A stretch of 64,000 nucleotides of DNA from Ruminococcus sp. UNK.MGS-30 (GCA_000980705.1 LBCK01000002.1:1-64000); one strand, 5' to 3'; positions 36,826-45,949 are shown, numbered from the stretch's first letter. Made by a program: numbers and translations. Notes: generated by a model not told the origin, from the sequence alone.

Positions 36826-38022
36826 ATGTCAATGAAATTGTGGAAAAAGCTTGCGGCGGCGATTGCTGCCGGTGCGGTGTGTCTGGGCTGTGCGGGAATG
36901 TCCGGCTTTTCGGGTGTGCTGCAAAATGTGCAGCCGGTATTGTCGGCGAGCGCAGCCACCGGCACTTATGAAAGTCTGACTTATTCTGTCAGCAGCAGTG
37001 GAACGGTCACCATTACCGACTGTGACACTGCGGTGACTGCTGTGGAGATCCCGGCGGAGATCGACGGCTGTCCGGTGACCAGTATCAAAGATGCTGTCTT
37101 TCGGGGCTGTTCAAAACTGACTGATATCACCATTCCGGAGAGTGTCACCTATATCGGGAAAGAGGCGTTTTCGTTCACGCCGTGGCTGAAAGCCCGGCAG
37201 GCAGAAAATCCGCTGGTGATTGTCAACCAAATTGTTGTTGACGGACAGACCTGTACCGGAGATGTTGTCATCCCCGACGGGGTGACCGATATCGCCAACT
37301 ATGCCTTTTCCTCCGACTTTGGTCTCGTGACCGCCTGTTCCACACAGATGACCAGCGTGACCATTCCCGACAGCGTCACCAGAATCGGCTCTTCTGCCTT
37401 TTCCGGCTGTAAGGGACTGCGTCGTGTCAAGCTGTCGAAAAATATCACCACCATTGAAGTTGCCGCATTCTATCAGTGCGACAGTCTGCCGGAGATCGTC
37501 CTGCCCGAAGGTCTGACCACCATCCGGAGCAATGCTTTTTCATCGTGTACTGGGCTGACGGGTCTGCGCCTGCCGGACAGTCTGACCAAAATGGAGAACT
37601 GGGCGTTTGCATCCTGCACCAATCTGACCCGTATCACCATTCCCGACAGCGTGACCAGCATGGGGCAATCTGTATTCAGTGAATGTGACGGGCTGACCAT
37701 CCGGGGATATGCCGGCTCTTTCGCACAGAAATACGCTGAGAACTACAGCATTCCCTTTGCGGATCTGAACAGCACGGACACGCTGCTGGGCGATGTGGAC
37801 GAAAACGGGACGCTGGATTCCACGGATATCTTCTACGCCATGTACTATGTGGCAAGCATCGCCGTGGGCAATGCCGGCGAACTGACGCCGCAGCAGATCA
37901 CTGCCGCAGACATCGACTGTGACGGTGCGGTGGATGCTTCCGACATTTTTTATCTGATGTACTACGTGGCGCTCCACGGCGCAGGAATCCGGCAGACCTG
38001 GAGCGAACTGCTGGAAAAATAA
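36826..38022 (+). CDS. Secreted BspA-like leucine-rich repeat protein with dockerin
   Basis: 398 aa; MSMKLWKK start (an ATG two codons later is also possible; AAGGGG and GGGG lie upstream). Signal peptide about 1-45. Residues about 50-310 are LRR_5 (BspA/TpLRR) repeats with recurring IPDSVTxIGxxAFxxC units. The C-terminus is a type I dockerin with loops DVDENGTLDSTDIF and DIDCDGAVDASDIF. Its dockerin differs from those of the two other dockerin proteins in the window, which share RVDI(A/T)DAVLLNK. It carries no catalytic domain, so it may bind substrate or host surfaces on a scaffold. It is monocistronic. Confidence 0.88.
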   Translation: MSMKLWKKLAAAIAAGAVCLGCAGMSGFSGVLQNVQPVLSASAATGTYESLTYSVSSSGTVTITDCDTAVTAVEIPAEIDGCPVTSIKDAVFRGCSKLTDITIPESVTYIGKEAFSFTPWLKARQAENPLVIVNQIVVDGQTCTGDVVIPDGVTDIANYAFSSDFGLVTACSTQMTSVTIPDSVTRIGSSAFSGCKGLRRVKLSKNITTIEVAAFYQCDSLPEIVLPEGLTTIRSNAFSSCTGLTGLRLPDSLTKMENWAFASCTNLTRITIPDSVTSMGQSVFSECDGLTIRGYAGSFAQKYAENYSIPFADLNSTDTLLGDVDENGTLDSTDIFYAMYYVASIAVGNAGELTPQQITAADIDCDGAVDASDIFYLMYYVALHGAGIRQTWSELLEK

Positions 38023-38061
38023 GCCGCAGGGAGAAAATCATTCTGCGCCACAAAAAATTCA

Positions 38062-38090
38062 TTGACAAAACCGCCGAAATCGCATATAAT
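38062..38090 (+). promoter_or_regulatory. Promoter of the cysE T-box transcript
   Basis: TTGACA (38062-38067), 17-base spacer, TATAAT (38085-38090): full consensus. Confidence 0.85.
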
Positions 38091-38096
38091 AATAGT

Positions 38097-38424
38097 ACTG
38101 TAGAGGATTACAGAAAGATGAATCGAACAACGCAGCAGTGAGAGTATCTCCGGCGGCAGCGTACAGAGAGCATTGGGTCGGTGGAACAATGCCCTGCGCC
38201 GGGGTGAAGTGCAACTGCGATGAGAGCGTCAGACGGCGTTCTCCGTTGGCATGGGGAATGGCGTTTGACGCCGGAGTATCCGTGTCCGGGTTTTGCTCCG
38301 TTATCGGCAGAAGGGATTCCCGTTTTGGGGTGTCCTGTTGAGTGAGAAATCAGAGTGGAACCGTGGAAGAATTTTTTCCGCCTCTGGAAGTGTACGAAAA
38401 CAGCACTTGCAGAGGCGGTTTTTC
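38097..38424 (+). promoter_or_regulatory. T-box riboswitch, cysteine type
   Basis: The leader has the T-box landmarks: a long stem I with distal-loop sequence CAGAGAGCATTGGGTCGGTGG; a specifier region GAAGTGCAACTG in which TGC (38210-38212) is the Cys codon; and the antiterminator motif AGAGTGGAACCGTGG with TGGAACC at 38356-38362. It ends in a terminator, CCGCCTCTG pairing with CAGAGGCGG (38378-38418), followed by T residues. Uncharged tRNA-Cys should favour read-through into cysE, the HAD gene and cysS. The Cys assignment is supported by both the specifier and the genes; Ser is less likely. Confidence 0.88.
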
Positions 38425-38470
38425 TGTCGCAGGCAGGTGCATGGACAATTTTGGGAGGTGACATTGGAAT

Positions 38471-39142
38471 ATGTTTCGACAGCTACGGGAAGATATCGCC
38501 ATCGTCAAGGAAAAAGACCCGGCGGCACGCAGCAGCTTTGAAATTCTGCTGACATACTCCGGGCTGAAAGCAGTGCGCAGCTATCGGCGTGCCCACTGGT
38601 TCTATCAGCACAAATTCTATACCATTGCACGCATCATATCCCAGCGTGCAAGACACAAGACCGGCATCGAGATCCATCCCGGTGCGCAGATCGGAAAGGG
38701 TCTGTTCATCGACCACGGCATGGGCGTGGTGATCGGCGAGACCACCATTATCGGTGACAACTGCCTGCTGTACCAGGGCGTGACTCTGGGCGGCACCGGC
38801 AAGGACAAAGGCAAGCGGCATCCTACCCTGGGTGACAACGTGATGGTGGGCGCCGGCGCAAAGGTGCTGGGTCCTATCAACATCGGGAACAACGTCAAGG
38901 TCGCTGCCAATGCGGTGGTGCTGAAAGATATTCCTGACAACTGTACCGCCGTGGGCGTTCCGGCGAGAATCGCCCGGATGGCAGGTCAAAAGGTACAGCA
39001 GCAGGATCTGGATCAGATTCACATTCCGGATCTGACCATGGAGGACATCACCATGCTGAAATCCGCAGTGACTTGTCTGCGGGCGGAGATGTCTAAGCTG
39101 GAAAGCCAGGAGAAAAAGGAAAAGCAGGAAAGCGAAAATTGA
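38471..39142 (+). CDS. cysE: Serine O-acetyltransferase
   Basis: 223 aa with GGGAGGTGA upstream. It acetylates serine with acetyl-CoA, the first committed step of cysteine synthesis. The left-handed beta-helix is clear: [52 protein letters not shown] and [10 protein letters not shown]. The C-terminal tail (about 178-223) is charged and may be disordered. It lies first behind the Cys T-box, followed by the HAD gene after 15 bases and cysS. Confidence 0.95.
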   Translation: MFRQLREDIAIVKEKDPAARSSFEILLTYSGLKAVRSYRRAHWFYQHKFYTIARIISQRARHKTGIEIHPGAQIGKGLFIDHGMGVVIGETTIIGDNCLLYQGVTLGGTGKDKGKRHPTLGDNVMVGAGAKVLGPINIGNNVKVAANAVVLKDIPDNCTAVGVPARIARMAGQKVQQQDLDQIHIPDLTMEDITMLKSAVTCLRAEMSKLESQEKKEKQESEN

Positions 39143-39157
39143 TCGGAGGATACAGCC

Positions 39158-39802
39158 ATGCAGTGTGTGGTATTCGATATGGACGGCGTGCTGTTCGATT
39201 CTGAGGCGCTGGTACTGCGCAGCTGGGAACAGACCGCAGAGATCCACGGCATTCCAGATGTCCGGGAGGTCTGTCTGCGCTGTCTCGGTACAAATGCGGC
39301 AGAATCCCGGCGGCTGTTCCTGGAAAAATACGGGGCAGATTTTCCCTATGACACCTATAAGGCGGAGATGTCTGCGAGATACTGGGAAAATGTCGGCGAA
39401 GGCAAGCTGGAACTGAAACCCGGCGTCCGGGAGATCCTGGACGCCCTGCGGCAGAACGGCTGGAAAACCGCCATCGCCTCTTCCACCAGGACGGCAGTTG
39501 TCCGGGAAGAGATGCAGCATTTCGGTCTGGAACAGATGTTCGATGAGATCATCGGCGGCGATATGGTGCGCCGCAGCAAGCCCGACCCGGAAATTTATCT
39601 GACGGCGTGCCGGGTGCTGGGTGCTGACCCGGCAGAGACCTATGCGGTAGAGGATTCCTACAACGGCATCCGTTCCGCCGCTGCCGCCGGGATGCGTCCG
39701 GTGATGATCCCGGATCTTCTGCCGCCGACCCCGGAGATCGAATCGCTCACGGCAAAGATTTTTCCGTCTATGACGGAATTTCAGCAATTTTTATTTTCGT
39801 AA
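39158..39802 (+). CDS. HAD-superfamily phosphatase, beta-phosphoglucomutase-like
   Basis: 214 aa, start after GGAGG. Catalytic motif I is DMDGVLFDSE with two aspartates, followed by a helical cap, motif II (ASSTRTA) and the lysine motif RSKPDPEIYL. Motif IV is EDSYNGIRSA. These mark a class I HAD enzyme close to the PGM/phosphatase group. It lies between cysE and cysS under one T-box, so a role linked to cysteine or tRNA-Cys supply is possible, but the substrate cannot be read from the sequence. Confidence 0.85.
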   Translation: MQCVVFDMDGVLFDSEALVLRSWEQTAEIHGIPDVREVCLRCLGTNAAESRRLFLEKYGADFPYDTYKAEMSARYWENVGEGKLELKPGVREILDALRQNGWKTAIASSTRTAVVREEMQHFGLEQMFDEIIGGDMVRRSKPDPEIYLTACRVLGADPAETYAVEDSYNGIRSAAAAGMRPVMIPDLLPPTPEIESLTAKIFPSMTEFQQFLFS

Positions 39803-39851
39803 AAAACGGCAGAGGCATTCTGCCGAAAATCCATAAAAGGAGTCAATCGTC

Positions 39852-41249
39852 ATGCAGATCTATAATACGCTGACACGAAAAAAAGAAGAGATCGTTCCCA
39901 TTCAGCCCGGACACATCGGCATTTATGCCTGCGGTCCGACGGTATACAACTATATCCATATCGGAAACGCCCGTCCCATCTGTGCATTTGATGTGCTGCG
40001 CCGCTATCTGAAATACCGGGGCTATACTGTCACCTATGTGCAGAATTTCACTGACGTGGACGACAAGATCATCAAAAAGGCAAACGAAGAGGGAACCACT
40101 GCCGCAGAGATCGCCAAGCGCTATATTGCGGAATACAAGACCGATGCACACGGACTGAACGTCATGGATGCGGATGTACACCCCACCGTCACCAACTGCA
40201 TGAATCTTATCATTGACATTGTGAAAAAGCTGGTGGACTCCGGTCACGCTTATGCCGCTGACAACGGAGACGTATACTTCCGGACCTCTTCTTTCCCGGA
40301 ATACGGTAAGCTGTCCGGCCAGCCCATTGAAGAACTGCAGGCAGGCGCAAGAATCGACATCAACGACGGCAAGGAGGAACCCCTGGACTTCGCTGTCTGG
40401 AAGGCAGCGAAACCGGGTGAACCCTACTGGGATTCGCCGTGGGGCAAGGGCAGACCGGGCTGGCACATTGAATGCTCTGCCATGTCCTGCCACTACCTGG
40501 GCGAGACCTTCGACCTCCACTGCGGCGGTCAGGATCTGATCTTCCCGCACCACGAGAACGAGATCGCACAGAGTGAGGCTGCCAACGGCAAGCCCTTTGC
40601 ACACTACTGGATGCACAACGGCTATATCAACATCGACAACAAGAAGATGTCCAAATCCCTGGGCAACTTCTTTACCGCACGGGAAGTGGCGGAGCAGTAC
40701 GGCTATGAAGTCATCCGCTACATGATGGTGCAGGCACACTACCGCAGCCCCATCAACTATTGCAAGGAACTGCTGGATGCCTGCAAGGCGTCGCTGGAAC
40801 GGCTCTATGCCTGCCGTGATACCCTGGATCGGGCAATCGCTGCGGCGAAGTCCGGCGAAGTTGCACCGGAGGCGGCAGAGACGTTTGCCAAGCGCAAGGA
40901 ACAGTTTATCACTGCCATGGATGACGACCTCAACACCGCAGACGGCATGACGGCTATCTTTGAACTGGTGCGTGATCTGAACCGCATGAGCGCAGACGCT
41001 GCCACTTCCAAGGAACAGCTGGAGGCAGGCGCAAAGCTGTTCGATGAACTGATCGGCGTTATGGGTCTGCTGTACAACCGGAAAAAGACAGACGAGATCC
41101 CGGCTGAGGTGACCGAACTGGTGGAACAGCGCAAGGCAGCCAGAAAGGCAAAGGACTTTGCGGAGGCAGACCGTCTCCGGGATGCCATCGCTGCACTGGG
41201 CTATGCCGTTCGGGAAACACGGCAGGGTACTGAGATCACAAAGATATAA
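39852..41249 (+). CDS. cysS: Cysteinyl-tRNA synthetase
   Basis: 465 aa, normal length, with AAAAGGAG upstream. It charges tRNA-Cys in the cytoplasm. The zinc-site start YACGPTVYNYIHIGNARP (HIGH motif as HIGN, from residue 36), the WHIECSAMS zinc motif and the KMSKS loop (265-269) are intact. A short hairpin CGGCAG...CTGCCG at about 39807-39825 in the gap after the HAD gene lacks a T run, so read-through is expected. Control by the Cys T-box upstream of cysE matches its function. Confidence 0.96.
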   Translation: MQIYNTLTRKKEEIVPIQPGHIGIYACGPTVYNYIHIGNARPICAFDVLRRYLKYRGYTVTYVQNFTDVDDKIIKKANEEGTTAAEIAKRYIAEYKTDAHGLNVMDADVHPTVTNCMNLIIDIVKKLVDSGHAYAADNGDVYFRTSSFPEYGKLSGQPIEELQAGARIDINDGKEEPLDFAVWKAAKPGEPYWDSPWGKGRPGWHIECSAMSCHYLGETFDLHCGGQDLIFPHHENEIAQSEAANGKPFAHYWMHNGYINIDNKKMSKSLGNFFTAREVAEQYGYEVIRYMMVQAHYRSPINYCKELLDACKASLERLYACRDTLDRAIAAAKSGEVAPEAAETFAKRKEQFITAMDDDLNTADGMTAIFELVRDLNRMSADAATSKEQLEAGAKLFDELIGVMGLLYNRKKTDEIPAEVTELVEQRKAARKAKDFAEADRLRDAIAALGYAVRETRQGTEITKI

Positions 41250-41298
41250 CAAAGTCCGCCCGGCGGCTTTGCATATGATTTTCCCGAAAGGATAGCGA

Positions 41299-42132
41299 AT
41301 GGCACTCAAACAACATAAAAAAGCAATCACAAGAATCTTTATCTTAATGGTCGTAATGACACTGCTCTGCGTGGGCGTGTTCTCCTGCACCACCTATATG
41401 GAGCAGGAGCGCAAGACCTTTGTGGACATGAGCCAGGTGGAACTGGTGCAGTTGGAAACACCGGCGGCGGATGCACCGGCAATGAAGATCACCACCTCTG
41501 CCGGCACGATCGTGGCAGAGCTGTTCCCAGAGCAGGCGCCGGCTTATGTGAAGCAGTTCACCGAACTGGCAGAGTCCGGCTATTACGACAACACCTATGT
41601 GTTCTCCGTCGAGGACGGCGTTTACTTTGAGGCAGGCAGTCCCAACCCGGACGGCTCGCTGAACAGTGCGGACGGCGACACCTATGAGCGAGTGGAACGG
41701 GAGACCAGCGGCGACCTGTGGCCGTTCCGTGGGGCTTTCTGTGTGCCGACCACGGCGCAGGAGGGCAATCTGTGGGACCGCATCACCGGAAAAATGACCA
41801 CCTACTGCGGGACACGCTTTGTGGTCTGCAATTCCATCGTGTTTGACGAGTCTGCGAAGAACGAGCTGGAATCGGTTTCGGAAAACGCCGAGAAGATCAA
41901 CCAGGCGTTTCTGGAAAACGGCGGCGTGCCGAACTATTCCCAGCAGATGACCGTATTTGCCCAGGCGTATGGGGACGAAAGCTTTGACACCATCGACAAG
42001 ATCACCAGCGCTGCGGTAAAGGCATCCTCCGGAGACGGCGGCTATACACCGCCGGAAGAGAATATTCTTATCCAGAAAGTGGAAATCGGAACATACGGCG
42101 CATTTGCTTCTGACGCAAAAACAGCGGAATAA
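41299..42132 (+). CDS. Membrane-anchored cyclophilin-like protein
   Basis: 277 aa with AAAGGATAG upstream. One N-terminal membrane helix (about 12-30), possibly with a lipid-modified Cys (VGVFSC). From about 60 the sequence follows cyclophilin-type peptidyl-prolyl isomerases: MKITTSAGTIVAELFPEQAPAYVKQFTELAESGYYDNTYVFSV and AGSPNPDG. The usual active-site Arg/Phe/Gln pattern (FHRV, QGGD) is altered to VFSV and EAGS, so catalysis is doubtful. It would act outside the membrane as a chaperone or remnant isomerase. It lies downstream of cysS, 49 bases away. Confidence 0.72.
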   Translation: MALKQHKKAITRIFILMVVMTLLCVGVFSCTTYMEQERKTFVDMSQVELVQLETPAADAPAMKITTSAGTIVAELFPEQAPAYVKQFTELAESGYYDNTYVFSVEDGVYFEAGSPNPDGSLNSADGDTYERVERETSGDLWPFRGAFCVPTTAQEGNLWDRITGKMTTYCGTRFVVCNSIVFDESAKNELESVSENAEKINQAFLENGGVPNYSQQMTVFAQAYGDESFDTIDKITSAAVKASSGDGGYTPPEENILIQKVEIGTYGAFASDAKTAE

Positions 42133-42259
42133 GGGCGAATATCCAAACCGCCTTGAAAAATACATAATTTCCCTTATGGAATCCATACAAATGCGATTTC
42201 ACATGGCAGAAATTTTCCGTCGATACTTCCAAATAGCGCAAAAAATGCTTGCTTTTTAC

Positions 42260-42288
42260 TTTACAAATGCGCAGAATTCGTGTATAAT
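42260..42288 (+). promoter_or_regulatory. murA promoter
   Basis: TTTACA (42260-42265), 17-base spacer, TATAAT (42283-42288). Confidence 0.75.
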
Positions 42289-42294
42289 AAGGAA

Positions 42295-42603
42295 GATAGC
42301 ATACAAACTATAGGCAGCACCATGCAAAACAGCCGGACGGCTTTTGCACCGTGTCGCCTATATTGTGTGCAGACCAGAAAAAATGATTCTGGATAACCGG
42401 AAGAATGAAGCGGCTTTTTTGCCGCCGGAGAACAGCAGCCTGCCGGCACAAGGCACGGGCGCTGAATAGAGGAATGGGAATGGACGGCAGGCGTGCCGGT
42501 TTTGGCATTCCCCATGTGTCGCCGTATCTGGGCGGTTTCGGTTCCTTTCCGATGCCGTTGCAGCAATGGACAATTGGGCGCACAGAAAAAAGGAGAGACG
42601 AAA
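42295..42603 (+). promoter_or_regulatory. Structured 5' leader of murA
   Basis: About 310 bases between promoter and start codon. A long near-perfect stem opens it: TATAGGC (42309-42315), TGCAAAA and AGCCG pair in turn with CGGCT, TTTGCA and GCCTATA (42356-42362). Further possible stems are ATTCT...AGAAT, GCGGC-TTTTTT-GCCGC near 42410, and GCCTGCC...GGCAGGC spanning about 42440-42490. No known riboswitch or T-box motif was recognised, and there is no protein-like ORF. It may regulate murA or simply be a stable leader. Confidence 0.45.
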
Positions 42604-43902
42604 TTGGATAAATTTGTCATTCACGGCGGGCATCGGCTCACCGGCGAAATAGAAGTCAGCGGAGCAAAGAATGCAGCGGTCGCACTGATCCCTGCGGTGC
42701 TGCTCTGTGATGAACCCTGTATCCTGGAAAATGTTCCGGATATCAGTGACGTTTCCATCAGCCTGCGCATTATGAGCGAAATGGGTGCGCAGGTGGAGTA
42801 TCTGTCAAAGACCACAGTCCGCATTTCTGCAATGGGACTGACCAACTACTGCGTACCCTATGAGAGCGCACGGCGGATGCGTGCATCCTATTACTTCCTG
42901 GGTGCGCTGCTGGGACGCTACGGCAAGGCGAGGGTTTCCATGCCCGGCGGATGTCCGTTAGGCGACCGCCCCATCGACCAGCATCTGAAGGCGTTTTCCG
43001 CACTGGGTGCAAACTGCAACATTGAACACGGCATGGTGGATCTGGTGGCAGACCAGCTGGTGGGCAATCAGATCTACTTAGACGTTGTTTCCGTGGGTGC
43101 GACCATGAACGCCATGCTGGCGGCAGTTCGTGCCAAGGGTCTGACCGTGATCGAAAATGCGGCGAAAGAACCGCATATCGTAGACCTGGCGAACTTTTTG
43201 AACTCCATGGGCGCCGATATCATGGGTGCCGGCACGGATGTCATCAAGATCCGTGGGGTAGAGCGTCTCCACGGCGCAGTGTACTCCGTCATTCCGGATC
43301 AGATCGAGGCAGGCACGTTTATGATCGCAGCCGCTGCCACAAGAGGCGATGTGCTGGTGACAAACGTGATTCCCAAGCATCTGGAACCCATCACCAGCAA
43401 AATGCGGAAGATCGGCGTCAACATCGAAGAGTTTGACGACAGCGTCCGTGTCTGGGTGGATGGTCCGCTGGTGCGCACCAACGTAAAGACCATGCCCCAT
43501 CCGGGTTTCCCCACCGATATGCAGCCCCAGATCACAACACTGCTGACTCTGGCGGAAGGCACCAGCATCATTACCGAGGGCGTCTGGGAACAGCGTTTCC
43601 GGTATGTGGATGAACTGCGCCGCATGGGTGCGGATATCTCTGTGGACGGCAAGGTCGCTGTGGTGGAAGGTACCGGAAAGCTGACCGGTGCGCCGGTAAA
43701 GGCGTGCGATCTCCGTGCCGGAGCTGCGCTGATTATCGCAGGTCTGGCGGCACACGGTGTCACCGAGATCGAGGACATTTACCACATTGAGCGTGGATAT
43801 GCCAACCTGGATGCCAAGCTGCGGCAGATCGGCGCAGATATCCAGAAGGTCTCTGAACCCACAGAGGCTGCTGCGTCTCCGGAGCTGAAAGAAGCGCTCT
43901 GA
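42604..43902 (+). CDS. murA: UDP-GlcNAc 1-carboxyvinyltransferase
   Basis: 432 aa from a TTG start with AAAGGAGAG upstream. MurA transfers enolpyruvate to UDP-GlcNAc, the first committed step of peptidoglycan synthesis. The N-terminal GGHRLTGEIEVSGAKNAAVAL and the active-site loop PGGCPLGDRPID with catalytic C117 are intact; this cysteine is the one alkylated by fosfomycin. The C-terminus carries about 15 extra Glu/Ala-rich residues. A terminator follows. Confidence 0.95.
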   Translation: MDKFVIHGGHRLTGEIEVSGAKNAAVALIPAVLLCDEPCILENVPDISDVSISLRIMSEMGAQVEYLSKTTVRISAMGLTNYCVPYESARRMRASYYFLGALLGRYGKARVSMPGGCPLGDRPIDQHLKAFSALGANCNIEHGMVDLVADQLVGNQIYLDVVSVGATMNAMLAAVRAKGLTVIENAAKEPHIVDLANFLNSMGADIMGAGTDVIKIRGVERLHGAVYSVIPDQIEAGTFMIAAAATRGDVLVTNVIPKHLEPITSKMRKIGVNIEEFDDSVRVWVDGPLVRTNVKTMPHPGFPTDMQPQITTLLTLAEGTSIITEGVWEQRFRYVDELRRMGADISVDGKVAVVEGTGKLTGAPVKACDLRAGAALIIAGLAAHGVTEIEDIYHIERGYANLDAKLRQIGADIQKVSEPTEAAASPELKEAL

Positions 43903-43925
43903 ATGACAGCCAAATGAAATGAAAC

Positions 43926-43952
43926 AAGCCGTCAGCCTGGTTGACGGCTTTT
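43926..43952 (+). terminator. Terminator after murA
   Basis: AAGCCGTCA pairs perfectly with TGACGGCTT over 9 base pairs, then TT. The next gene begins 26 bases later, so some read-through is likely. Confidence 0.7.
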
Positions 43953-43977
43953 GTTGTGGAAAAACGGAGGTCTCAAC

Positions 43978-44772
43978 GTGTCGAAATTTTACTCCCTGTT
44001 CAGTTCCAGCAAGGGCAATGCAAGTTTTGTGGGCAGCCCTGCCGGCGGTGTGCTGGTGGATGCCGGCGTTTCCTGCCGCAGACTGCTGCAGTCGCTGGCG
44101 GCGCACGACATCCCCGAAAAGGCGGTGCAGGCAGTGTGTATCACCCATACTCATACCGACCATATTGCCGGACTCCGGGTGTTTCTGGGAAAGCATCCGA
44201 TCCCGGTGTACGGTACGGCAGAGACGCTGGCACAGCTGCGCTTTTCGGATAAGTTCCCCCAGGATGCTGATCTCCGGGAGATCCTTCCCACGGAGACCAT
44301 ACATACCGACAGCGTGGCAGTGACGGCGTTTCCCACCATGCACGATGCGCCGGGCAGCTGCGGCTATCGCTTTGAACTGCCGGATGGTCAGACCTGTGCA
44401 GTCTGCACGGATCTGGGCTGTGTCACGCCGGAGGTGGAAAAGGGCGTGCTGGGTGCAGACCTGGTGCTGCTGGAGGCAAACTACGACCCGAAAATGCTCC
44501 GCTATGGACCGTATCCGGCGTCGCTCCAGGAACGCATCCGTGGAAAATACGGGCATCTGTCCAACGGCGACAGCGCCGGGACGGCGGAAATGCTCATCGA
44601 ACACGGCACAACACGTCTCATACTGGGGCATCTCAGCGAAAAAAACAATACCATGCCTCTGGCACAGCAGACCGTGCTGGAACATTTGCAGGAACAGGGA
44701 ATGCGCCGGAACCGGGATTTCCTGCTGCAGGTGGCGTCGCCGGAGGGCTTAGAACAGGCGGTGATCTTCTGA
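43978..44772 (+). CDS. WalJ/YycJ-like metallo-beta-lactamase-fold hydrolase
   Basis: 264 aa from a GTG start with ACGGAGG upstream. The fold is seen in FYSLFSSSKGNASFVGS, the metal motif THTHTDH (HxHxDH), the HDAPG motif, DLGC and the closing LGHLSEKNN. YycJ/WalJ proteins are 5'-3' nucleases often encoded near rlmH in Firmicutes and linked to cell-wall or DNA-repair functions. It overlaps rlmH by one base (TGATG), so the two are coupled. Confidence 0.88.
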   Translation: MSKFYSLFSSSKGNASFVGSPAGGVLVDAGVSCRRLLQSLAAHDIPEKAVQAVCITHTHTDHIAGLRVFLGKHPIPVYGTAETLAQLRFSDKFPQDADLREILPTETIHTDSVAVTAFPTMHDAPGSCGYRFELPDGQTCAVCTDLGCVTPEVEKGVLGADLVLLEANYDPKMLRYGPYPASLQERIRGKYGHLSNGDSAGTAEMLIEHGTTRLILGHLSEKNNTMPLAQQTVLEHLQEQGMRRNRDFLLQVASPEGLEQAVIF

Positions 44773-45251
44773 TGCAGACCATACAGATCCTGGCACTGGG
44801 AAAGTGCAAGGAAAGCTATCTTCGGGATGCGTGCCGGGAATACGAAAAGCGGCTGTCCCGGTTTTGTCAGTTACAGGTGACGGAGCTGGAACCCGTGTCC
44901 CTGCCCCAGAATCCCTCGGAAAAGGAAATTGCGGCGGCGCTGGAAAAAGAGAGCGCTGAACTGCTGAAACGTGCCAAAGGCTTTTGCATTGCCATGTGCA
45001 TCGAGGGAAAACAGTTGGACAGTCCCGGACTGGCAAAAAAGCTGGAACAGGCGGCGCAGGGCGGCGACAGCGGCGCAGTGACATTTCTGATCGGCAGTTC
45101 CTACGGGCTGTCGGATGCGGTGAAACAGCGTGCAAACCTGCGGCTTTCCATGTCGGCAATGACGTTTCCGCACCAGCTGGCACGGGTGATGCTGCTGGAA
45201 CAGATTTACCGGAGCTATCAGATTTTATCCGGCACCAAGTATCATAAATAG
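44772..45251 (+). CDS. rlmH: 23S rRNA pseudouridine-1915 N3-methyltransferase RlmH
   Basis: 159 aa, full length. It methylates pseudouridine 1915 in helix 69 of 23S rRNA using S-adenosylmethionine. SPOUT-fold motifs are VTFLIGSSYGLSD (the knot), SMSAMTFPHQLARVMLLEQIYRSYQI and the closing HK. Its 3' end is similar to the site used by staphylococcal SCC elements, but nothing is inserted here. The radical SAM gene follows after 12 bases. Confidence 0.95.
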   Translation: MQTIQILALGKCKESYLRDACREYEKRLSRFCQLQVTELEPVSLPQNPSEKEIAAALEKESAELLKRAKGFCIAMCIEGKQLDSPGLAKKLEQAAQGGDSGAVTFLIGSSYGLSDAVKQRANLRLSMSAMTFPHQLARVMLLEQIYRSYQILSGTKYHK

Positions 45252-45263
45252 GAGTGATTTTTC

Positions 45264-45896
45264 ATGCAGAAAGCAATGACGATCGCCTATGCAGTAGGCA
45301 GAAATCTCTATTTGAATATTACCAACCGATGTCCCTGTGCCTGCACATTCTGCATCCGCACCATGTGCGACGGCGCCTACGGCTCAGACCCTCTGTGGCT
45401 GGAACACGAACCGTCTATGGAGGAGATTCGGGCGGCGCTGGACAAGGAGGACTTGTCGCAGTATGAAGAAGTGGTGTTCTGCGGCTACGGCGAGCCGACA
45501 GAGCGCCTGGACATTCTGTGCGAAACGGCAAAGCTGCTGAAAAGCCGTGGGGTAAAGACCATCCGCATCAATACCAACGGATTGTCCGATCTGATTCACG
45601 GCAGAAAAACGGCGGCAGATCTGAAAGGTCTGGTGGATATCGTGTCCGTCAGTCTGAATGCCGGGACAGAGGCGGAATATCTGAAAGTCACTCGCCCCAA
45701 GTACGGTGCGGCGGCGTATCCGGCAATGCAGCAGTTTGCGCTGGACTGCAAGCAGTATGTGCCGCAGGTGATGTTCAGCGTGGTAGACATTCTGCCGCAG
45801 CCGGAACTGGATGCGGCGCAGCAGCTGGCAGACCGCCTGGGGATTCACCTGCGCATCCGCCAGTTTGACGATGCGGCGACCAGACGGGAAAAGTGA
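45264..45896 (+). CDS. TatD-associated type radical SAM protein
   Basis: 210 aa with TAGGAGTGA upstream. The motif CPCACTFC (C-x3-C-x2-C) holds a 4Fe-4S cluster for S-adenosylmethionine cleavage, followed by EEVVFCGYGEPTERL and RINTNGL. It is similar in size and motifs to the small radical SAM proteins usually found beside or fused to TatD nucleases, but no tatD is present within this window. The substrate is unknown; RNA or a cofactor is plausible given neighbouring rlmH. Confidence 0.8.
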   Translation: MQKAMTIAYAVGRNLYLNITNRCPCACTFCIRTMCDGAYGSDPLWLEHEPSMEEIRAALDKEDLSQYEEVVFCGYGEPTERLDILCETAKLLKSRGVKTIRINTNGLSDLIHGRKTAADLKGLVDIVSVSLNAGTEAEYLKVTRPKYGAAAYPAMQQFALDCKQYVPQVMFSVVDILPQPELDAAQQLADRLGIHLRIRQFDDAATRREK

Positions 45897-45949
45897 GTCT
45901 TTTCGGAGCAGTACTATGATGGAAAATTTTTCCGACATGGTGCTGCTTT

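Noticed and set aside
45232..45251. SCC-like attachment site at the 3' end of rlmH
   Set aside because: The end of rlmH is conserved for coding reasons; there is no recombinase gene, flanking repeat or inserted cargo.
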